Shown: piece after piece, positions 56,762 through 64,000 of the stretch | Numbering within the stretch: position 1 is the stretch's first letter | Layout of the letters: each line of letters starts with the position of its first letter | Source: Ceratobasidium sp. AG-K | Lineage: Eukaryota; Basidiomycota; Agaricomycetes; Cantharellales; Ceratobasidiaceae | Direction: 5' to 3' | Assembly: GCA_037039685.1 (NCBI GenBank) | Contig: JAWNGF010000010.1 | Coordinates: forward strand, 1,364,001 to 1,428,000 | Length of the DNA stretch: 64,000 nt | The notes under the pieces: generated by a model | Told to the model about the DNA's origin: nothing | Seen by the model: only the letters and a program-made list of their open reading frames with translations | Databases searched by the model: none | Made by a program: the position numbers and the translations under genes

Positions 56762-58744
56762 ATGTCCATTCAGGAGGACGTGGGATCACGCCTCTGAACA
56801 CCTTTATCAACAAGGAGAGGACCAAGTAGGGCTGCAACACCTACAAGTTCCCTCCACTAACAAGATATTGCACAAGCACGGGCCGGACAACCAGCAAGGC
56901 CTTGGCCACAAAGTCAAGCTTCTATGCCTGGAACATTCAACACTGAGAATGTTTCAGTCATTCAGGAAGAACCTACAATTGTCACTAGGGAACCAGGGCA
57001 TATTACCTACAATCCCACACCTGTCACGATTTGAATTCCAATTTCTATTGCAAGTCCAGGACCCTCACGTCCACTATGGCCCATGGGACCCAGACGACAG
57101 TTCTTTTCTCCCCAACCTGAAGCGCATGGGGGCGTATCCCTTGTTCCTATCAGACTGCCACCCATGCCACACATCTCCCACACTCCTCAAGTGCCCCAGA
57201 TGGGAGGAACTATTACCAATGCCAGTCCAGTCCCAATAAGCTCTCAAGCTGTGACACCCATAAACCCAGCACCACCATATGTACCACAAGGGTATTCCCA
57301 GCAACCAACAGCAACTGAGGGCCAAGGTGCTCCTGAGGTTCCCAGCTCAAGTTCTAGCTCCAGTGGTAGAACCATGATTAGCAATCTTGATGACCTTGAC
57401 AATCTTCATCTTGGAAGACACAATGCACTTCTAAGGGTCATTGACAAAATGAGAGTAATGATTGATAGAAGGCTCAATGGGTTAGAACAATCCACTCAAG
57501 TATTGGCTAACAACCAACAAATCTTCAACAATTCCATCAACACCCTACAAGGAAACCTTATGGACATCCTTAACGCCACATGAAACAGTGAACACAACAG
57601 CTTCCTAGTTGGACAGGACGTGATCCGCCTGAGAAACAAAATCACAAACATGCAAGGACTTGTGAATAATGTGCAAGAAGATCTCAACACCACAAGGCAG
57701 GGACAATTAGCCTGGAATGAGGCAGTCACCCAAGGGATAGAAGAGCTCAGGGGAGATGGAAGGATCACCATTGAACAAATTAACACCATCCAAGAGGCCA
57801 TCAACAACAAGCGCAAACAGATGGATGAAGCATCCCTACATGCTGTATCACCTCCCCACCCCAAAGCAGAATCTACTAGAATTGACGAGTTGGAACAAAG
57901 ACTTTGTCAGCTCACAGAAAATCCTGACAACAGAAGGGAAACTAGGTGTCCAAAAATAACTAGACCAGAAGCCTTTGATGGGAAGAAAGGAGAAGGAGCA
58001 GAAATGTTCATCACCCAGATGGAAAGTTACTTTGTCAGGTTGGGTGACCAATACAGTTTGGGACAAGAACAAATTAGAGAAGCATTAGCCAATTTCCAAT
58101 TGGATAACAGGTCTGCTACACATTGGGTGCAGGTGTTACTCTGATCTATGAACAAAGGAGTTCCAGACCCAAACCTAAGGTCATGGGAAACATTCAAGAC
58201 ACACTTCATGGAGCAATTCAGTGACCCTAACATGAAGGCCAAGGCAGAGGCCAAAATCCAAAAAAGCAAGCAGATCAACTCAGTAGCAAATTATGCAATG
58301 GAATTCCGCTTTCATATTGTTGATGTGAATTGGGGGGAAGAAGCTCTTATCAACCAATTCAAGGAAGGACTCAAGCCAGAAATCAAAACAGAATTGGCAT
58401 GATTTGAACTCTCCCTTATCAACAAGGATGGAACCAAAAGGCGCCTTAACCTTAATCAATGGATCACTCTTGCAATTTCCATTGATCAGAAATTGCAACA
58501 GATCAAGGCCTCTACCGGAAAGAAAACACCTCAATTGACCACTAGCGGACAAACCTCTATGGAGCTGTTGCCAGACAAAGTATACAAGGCAAGGATAGCA
58601 ACAAACCAATGTCTGAAGTGCAGACAAGAGGGTCACCATTCACTCAAATGCTTGTCCAAGGAGTGGATAACAACCAAACCCAACGTAAATGGAAGAGAAG
58701 GAACAATCATAGAAGAATTGGGAAAAGAAGGGGTCTCCCTCTAA
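56762..58744 (+). pseudogene. gag of element F
   Basis: Starts MSIQEDVGSR-like at 56762. Frame changes occur near 56860-57080. Coiled-coil part GLEQSTQVLANNQQIF, capsid core RPEAFDGKKGEGAEMFITQM, zinc knuckle CLKCRQEGHHSLKC near 58612-58653, ending GKEGVSL at 58744. TGAs at about 57582, 58142 and 58400. At 58142 element D has CAA and element A also has TGA. Confidence 0.8.
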
Positions 58745-61700
58745 CTGCGTGTGGAGAGACCAAAGAACTGGCAGTGGAAACAATGTACTTTAGAGCAACA
58801 AACAAATCAGCCATTGTTTACACAAGTGTTGCTGGAATCACAGAACCAATCCCTACTCTCATCAATTCAGGAGCATCAAAAAACTTCATGGACATCTCCT
58901 GGGCTTGCTCCAACAATATTCCACTCATTGAACTTTCCACTCCATGTAGAGTAATTGGCATCCAGGGAAAGGAACTCTCACACCAAATACAATTCAAAGC
59001 CAGGCTGGAACTGGACGTAGAGGGAAGAACCTTCAAACAAGTCTTCTTTGCTATGCCTACTGGGGAGACCAAACTCATACTAGGGCTAGTGTGGTTAGAA
59101 GATGCAAACCCTGTTATCAACTGGAAAACAAAGCACATATCATGGCAAACAGAGCCATTCCAGGCAAGAATGGCCTTGATAGACGACCTACCAGAAGAAT
59201 TCAAGGAATTTGCTGATGTGTTCAGCAAAGAAAAATGCAAAAGGATTCCAGATCATCATCCATACAACTGTGCCATTGACTTTAGGGAAGGGGCCAAACT
59301 TCCAAAACCGGCCAGACCAATCCCACTCTCTCCAGCTGAATCAATTGCACTAAGGGAGTACCTGGATGAGGAAATTGCAGCTGGAAAAATTTGACTAAGC
59401 AAATCACCCATTGCTTCACCTTGTTTCTTTGTAAAGAAGCCAATGGATCCAAAGAACCCAGGAGCAGTATGCCAATTACGGCTTGTTCAAGATCTCAGGG
59501 GAGTAAATGCTATTACAAAGGATGACAGACTCCCAATGCCTCTGATGGAAGATCTCTTGGACAAAATCAAGGACGCAAAAATTTTCTCCAAGATTGATCT
59601 GCGCATGGGATTTAACAATATCAGGATCAGGGAAGGGGCTGAATGGAAGATGGCCTTCAGAACCAAGGAAGGCCTGTTTGAATATGTTGTCATGCCATTT
59701 GGACTAAAAAATGCACCAGCCATATTCCAAAGATACATGAACCACATCTTCCATGATCTTATTGATGTATGCATTAAAGTATACATTGACAACATCCTGG
59801 TCTTCTCCAAGAACAGAAGTCAACATACTGTTGTCATAAGCTTCTTCTTGGTGGCTATGAGACAAGCCGCAATGGAGAGTGGACAGCACTAAGACCTAAG
59901 GGACCTCTTGAATTGCACCACACTTAATTGGCTGTAGACTCTTAAGGGTAGGGGTGGTTCAAAGTGTCACTCAAAGGGGATGTTTGACAAGACAAAACAA
60001 GCTGGGGTTACCAGGCTTGTTGGTCCTCTATATATATTCAAGAAGTGGCCAAGTCATACAACACACAGCCACACAAGTCAAGCAAGTCAACCAATCAGGA
60101 GTGTCCATGTGAGTCATGCTGTATGAACAGACATGACTTGTACAAAAGCACAGCTGCATTACACAGTGTAACAGAAGGAACCACAAGAAGGCAGCAATGT
60201 GGCAAATGGAAACGGAAACACAACACAAGGCAAAGTACAGGTGGGCAAGACAACAGGCAAGTCCAATGGAGGGAGCTGGCTCACAACAACTGTGGACGTC
60301 AGGAAGGTGTGAAAAATCTTACTGGATGAAAACCTATTTGCAAAACTCCCAAAATGCGAATTCTTTGTCACCAAGTTAACATATACCAGACTTCAAATCA
60401 GCAACTCAGGTATCTCAATGGAGGAAGAGAAGGTCAAAGCAATAAAGGAATGGAAAGAGCCAAAGACAATCAAGCAGGTTCCAGCATTCCTAGGATTTGC
60501 AAACTTCTACTGAAGATTTGTACCAAATTTTAGCCAATTAGCAAAACCCTTGACAACCTTGACAAGAAAGGATAACAAATGGGAATGGGGAAATGATCAA
60601 CAAGAAGCTTTTGAATCTCTGAAAGCAGAAATCAGCAAAGAACCCACACTACGCCACCCTGATCCTGACAAACCTTTCTTCTTGGAAACAGATGCAAGCA
60701 GAGTAGCAATGGGGGTAATCCTGTCTCAAAGGCAAGACAATGGCTACCTACACCCTATTGCATTCCTGTCAAAATCCTTCAATGAGGCTCAACTCAACTA
60801 CAATGTCCATGACAAGGAAGTCATGGCAATCATAGAATCATTGACACACTGGAGGCTATACCTTGAAGGAACAAAGGAACCTATCACAATATACACTGAT
60901 TACAGGAACCTACAGTTCTGGAAGGAAGCAAGGACATTCAACTGTCAACACGCAAGATGGCATCAATTATTGGGTTCCTATAACTTTGATATCATATACC
61001 AAGCTGGAATCCTTTCATCACAACCAGACCTATTGTCAAGGCAGTCAGACCACAAGGAAATCCCCACACCCAAACAAGTTATGATACCCGTCAAAAGGTT
61101 TAAAGGATGTATGGGACAAATAGACACAGACAGTATAGCAACAATCAAGGAAGCACAGGAAACAGATGAAGGACTGGCACAAATCAAAGAGATCTGCAAT
61201 TCAAGGGAAATGTTACCTAGAAGCCTCCAACACAGTGCAAAATACTACAACTTCAAGGATGGACTAATATGGTTCAAAGGAAGGATTTACATTCCAGAAG
61301 ACAAAGAAGCCAGACTGGCCATCATGCGGGTGCACCATGACTCAAAGATTGCAGGTCATCAAGGACAGGCCAGGATGTTGGAGCTAATATCAAGAAGATA
61401 CTTCTGGCCAGGAATGAAGCAAAGCATAAACAGATACGTGGAATCCTGCAAGACCTGCCAGCAAGCAAAGGGATCAAAATCAATAATTCCAATCAAGCCT
61501 TTAGAAATTCCAAGAGGGCCCTGGGAGGACATCACATTCAACTTTGTAGTGAAATTGCCAAAGTCCAAAGGGTTGGATAGCATCATGGTAGTGGTAGATT
61601 GATTCTCAAGAATGGCACACTTTGTACCCTGCAAGGAATCTCACACAGTGAGCAACCTTGCAAACCTTTTTGTCACAAACATTTGGAAGCTACAAGGTTT

Positions 61701-62179
61701 CCCAAGAAGCACTATCTCAGACCAAGGAACTACTTTCAATTCAAAACTAATGAAGGCCATTTACGAGAGGATTGGAACTAGCCCAAGTTCCAGCACTGCC
61801 TACCATCCTTGGACGGATGGAGTAATGGAAAGAATCAACCAATGGATGGAAGGCTGGCTACAAACTTTTGTCAACTACTGGCACAACAATTGGGTGGGCT
61901 TGTTACCAATTGCAGAATTTAGTTATAATCTGCAGAAGCACTGTGTAACAAGAAGTTCTCCTTTCACAATTGTGTACAGCAGAGAAGCACTGTGGAACAT
62001 ATCATCAGAGGAAACAACGGTTCCTGAAGCAAACAACATTACCAAAAAATGGCATAGCATCCACAACAAAGCAATTGCATCAATGGAAAGGCAAAGGCTC
62101 CCAGAAGAAAGGGCAAAAATCGAGTACCAAGAAGGCAAACTAGTATGGCTGTTGGGAAGAAACATCCAATCAAAGAGAC
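58745..62179 (+). pseudogene. pol of element F (split by a solo LTR, cut by G)
   Basis: Protease IPTLINSGASKNFMDISW (Asn for Asp, as in A). RT to [13 protein letters not shown] at 59825, then the solo LTR, then the RT remainder (60294 on). RNase H FLETDASRVAMGVILSQRQ; integrase zinc region HHDSKIAGHQGQAR and core STAYHPWTDGVMERINQW. Stops: TGA near 59392 (D has CGA), TGA near 60511 (D has CGA), TGA near 61600 (A has CAA, D has AGA). Ends within LLGRNIQSKRL where G enters. Confidence 0.82.
59832..60288 (-). mobile_element. solo LTR, D family, inside the RT of F
   Basis: 457 bp, TGTCATAAGC...CTCACAACA, TSD ACTGT at 59827-59831 and 60289-60293. Confidence 0.93.
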
Positions 62180-62601
62180 TGTCACAACCCTAACCAAACC
62201 TTGGAGGCCGAGACTCCACAGGCAGTGAGGATGGGGGTTGGGACAACAGCAAAGGTCGAATGGACAGCAACTAAGGCCTAAGTGAGTCACACAATGAGTG
62301 ATGGGAAAACAACAAGAGAACAAGTCTTGTGGTAGCAAGACTTGTGTTGCTGGTATATGTACTATCTACTGTGGCTATGTACAATAGAGAGTATGCAACA
62401 AAGGGGAGAAAGCAGGAGTCCAAGAGAAGCAAGGACAGAACAAAGGAGGCGTGACAAGTCCATGGAAAGTGAGGAAAGAGTGAAGCTAGCCAGGCAAGCA
62501 TGTCCTGCGGTCATAGCTTACATAATAGCGACTAAATGCGCCAAGGTGAGCAGAATGAGACCAAACAGAGCAACAAACAAGGCAAACAAAAGGTCATGAC
62601 A
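62180..62601 (-). repeat. 3' LTR of element G
   Basis: 422-bp LTR, only one copy in the window. One TGAGTCA at about 62283. Confidence 0.85.
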
Positions 62602-62625
62602 CTACCCCCCTTTCTAGGTTGGGGC

Positions 62626-63144
62626 CTACTTGGAAAAAGACAAAACAGTCATATCAGAAGGCCCGCGGGCCACAAGCACAAACTCCGCCCTGTCATCCAA
62701 CACAAATGGGTCCTCAGCCATCCCATTTCCCTTACAAAAACCGCAATCCTCCTTGTCTGTCAAGTAGATGATGGGGTCGGCACATTCGCCATCCTGGGTG
62801 AGGTCGATGACCTCGAATGGGTGGCCAAGACAGGCCTTGCACAAGGCGTCCATGATGCGGACTGCATCGTGGATGTCTTGAGCGTCAAGGGCAATCCAGT
62901 TGCGCCAGCGCACAAGGGGCTTGTCCACAAAGGAGCGGGGGGCACAAGCTGACCAATAGCAGCCAGAGACAATGAAGTAGAAGGCCTGCTGGAGGCCTGA
63001 GTGCCAATAACGGCCCTCGTTGCAGGTGGATTTGAGCGTCTGTTTGAAGGATGCGAAGCAGGTATAGAGGTTGTCAGAGACGCGGACCATGAACGGGTTG
63101 GTGGATTGGCAGGGGGCAGGCATGGCGTAGAAGTGGGAGTACAA
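62626..63144 (-). CDS. extra 3' ORF of element G (function unknown)
   Basis: 172-codon ORF; a second Met at 63123 gives MPAPCQSTNPFMVRVSDNLY. It overlaps the pol tail in the +2 frame, as in B, C and D. It is rich in Cys and Trp (YFIVSGCYWSACAP; RWRNWIALDAQDIHDAV; CKACLGHPFEVIDLTQDG; CGFCKGNGMAEDPFVLDD). I cannot align it to the other extra ORFs, though FEVIDLTQDG near its C-terminus recalls NPIDLTVEEDEG in the D ORF. No known domain is recognised. Confidence 0.6.
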   Translation of the reverse strand: MYSHFYAMPAPCQSTNPFMVRVSDNLYTCFASFKQTLKSTCNEGRYWHSGLQQAFYFIVSGCYWSACAPRSFVDKPLVRWRNWIALDAQDIHDAVRIMDALCKACLGHPFEVIDLTQDGECADPIIYLTDKEDCGFCKGNGMAEDPFVLDDRAEFVLVARGPSDMTVLSFSK

Positions 63145-64000
63145 GGGGTGGATGTGTTAAGCACACAGGAGAGGAAAGTAAAAACTTTTTGGTGGGGAGC
63201 TTGGACTCCCGCCGCTTCTTTAATATGTTTGGAATGCCAAATGGGCCGTTCTTCCTTTTCTTTGGCGGCTGAATTGTCCTTTGTCTCCTCATGGCAACGC
63301 TTCCTTGTAACCTTGGGGACTTCCTTGATGGCTTCTGGATGTTCCTGGTGGAACTTGCTAATGAGTTCTGGTGCGTTGCCAAGGTTCTCCACTGGTTCCC
63401 AGGAATTGTGTTCTGACATGTAGCCCTTCCACTTGACATAGTACTTGAGGATTCCTCTTTCCACCTTGGAGGACAGGATCTGTTCAACTTCATATTCTTC
63501 CTCACCCTCAGGGGTCTCAATGGGTGGTGGTGGTTCAATAACGCGTCCCTCAATCTCATCTTCTTCATACTTGGCAAGGCGGGATACGTTGACTACTGGA
63601 TGCATGGTCATGGATGGTGGAAGTTCCAGTTTGTACGCATTCCTTCCAACTGCTTCCAAGATTGTGAAAGGGCCCAGACGCTTGTGAGAAAGTTTGATTG
63701 ATGGTCCATTCAAAGAGATGTGATCATGACTGAGCCAAACTTTGTCCCCAATGATGAAGGGATCCTCTAGACGCCGTTGGTCCGCATATTCCTTGTCCCG
63801 TTCTTTACTCAGGGTCAGGCTTGCTTTGGCTTCTTCCAGGTTGTTGTGGATGCGCTGGGCGTGAGCCGAGGCTTCTGGAACTGAACTGTCTTCTAATGGT
63901 GTGCCATCAATGGAGGGGTGATGAGCCGAGTTGGCAAAGAAAGGGGTCATGCCAATGCTAGAGTGGAAGGAATTGTTATACGCAAATTTGGCAAAGGGAA
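62760..64000 (-). CDS. pol 3' end of element G: integrase end and chromodomain, partial
   Basis: Enters from beyond 64000 with FAYNNSFHSSIGMTPFFANS (integrase C-terminal side), then GDKVWLSHDHISLNGPSIKL, RLGPFTILEAVGRNAYKLEL and a canonical chromodomain EEEYEVEQILSSK...YYVKWKGYMSEHNSWEPVENL. The frame stays open to 62760 beneath the extra ORF as a Ser/Pro/Thr-rich tail. No stop is visible in the part shown. Confidence 0.85.
   Translation of the reverse strand, partial: PFAKFAYNNSFHSSIGMTPFFANSAHHPSIDGTPLEDSSVPEASAHAQRIHNNLEEAKASLTLSKERDKEYADQRRLEDPFIIGDKVWLSHDHISLNGPSIKLSHKRLGPFTILEAVGRNAYKLELPPSMTMHPVVNVSRLAKYEEDEIEGRVIEPPPPIETPEGEEEYEVEQILSSKVERGILKYYVKWKGYMSEHNSWEPVENLGNAPELISKFHQEHPEAIKEVPKVTRKRCHEETKDNSAAKEKEERPIWHSKHIKEAAGVQAPHQKVFTFLSCVLNTSTPCTPTSTPCLPPANPPTRSWSASLTTSIPASHPSNRRSNPPATRAVIGTQASSRPSTSLSLAAIGQLVPPAPLWTSPLCAGATGLPLTLKTSTMQSASWTPCARPVLATHSRSSTSPRMANVPTPSST

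Larger units (their letters stand above)
56716..62179 (+). mobile_element. Element F: decayed Ty3/gypsy chromovirus, D family
   Basis: Only the last 24 bp of its 5' LTR remain (56716-56739), followed by the D-type primer-binding region and gag. The body runs to 62179, where the LTR of G begins. A solo LTR (59832-60288) interrupts the RT. It is CpG-depleted relative to D. Confidence 0.88.
62180..64000 (-). mobile_element. Element G: Ty3/gypsy chromovirus, 3' portion, runs off the window
   Basis: LTR 62180-62601 (422 bp, plus-strand TGTCACAACC...GGTCATGACA) followed by a C-rich stretch (ctacccccctttctagg), which is the polypurine tract on the minus strand, then an extra ORF and the pol 3' end. 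The other end, and so the TSD, are outside the window. The body is CpG-containing and fairly young. Confidence 0.88.

Noticed and set aside
62180..62601. G LTR considered a solo LTR
   Set aside because: A polypurine-tract-like run, an extra ORF and pol with chromodomain follow directly inward, so it is the 3' LTR of an element continuing past the window.

Overview
The window looks like nuclear DNA of a filamentous basidiomycete. Genes carry many GT-AG introns of about 45-75 nt, there is a NACHT-WD40 (NWD-type STAND) gene group, and most of the rest is Ty3/gypsy retrotransposon. The NACHT-WD40 architecture and its sequence style recall Rhizoctonia/Ceratobasidium (Agaricomycetes). That is inference from family knowledge, not a database result.

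Left third (1-11140) is mostly single-copy. It holds the 3' part of a CBP3/UQCC1-type mitochondrial complex III chaperone gene (1-876, +), a broken WD40 C-terminus (1157-1621, -), an apparently intact eight-exon NACHT-WD40 gene (2568-6908, -, predicted 1,316 aa), and a nine-exon S9 (prolyl-oligopeptidase-type) peptidase gene (8183-10624, +) whose frame is open except for one TGA.

Middle (11141-21037) is a second NACHT-WD40 copy (-) that has decayed and been split by a small TIR element, two larger palindromic TIR elements (a third lies at its 5' edge) and a solo LTR. That solo LTR contains a Tc1-type DD34E transposon, which in turn carries two further solo LTRs. Target-site duplications (TSDs) can be read for most of these layers.

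Right (21038-64000) is almost entirely nested LTR retrotransposon. Element A (+) was entered by B (+), and B by D (-) and a solo LTR. A was also entered by C (-) and is cut off by E (+). F (+) follows E, is interrupted by a solo LTR, and is entered by G (-), which runs off the window. A, D and F belong to one family, B and C to a second, E to a third and G to a fourth. All encode Gag, protease, RT/RNase H, integrase and a chromodomain where these parts are present. B, C, D and E have a 12-nt primer-binding site that matches the predicted transcript 5' end in their own LTR, as in self-priming Tf1/sushi chromoviruses.

Main observations: (1) B, C, D and G each carry an extra 3' ORF overlapping the pol tail in the same relative frame; a Cys-containing core is shared by B, C and D. 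(2) Codons differing between copies alternate Arg/Gln/stop, and all ten differences between the two LTRs of D are CG versus CA/TG, which is a CpG-directed mutation signature. (3) The B, C, D and E LTRs carry TGASTCA (Gcn4/AP-1-type) motifs upstream of the TATA box, five in about 100 bp in B and five in C. Intron coordinates and copy comparisons were worked out by eye.
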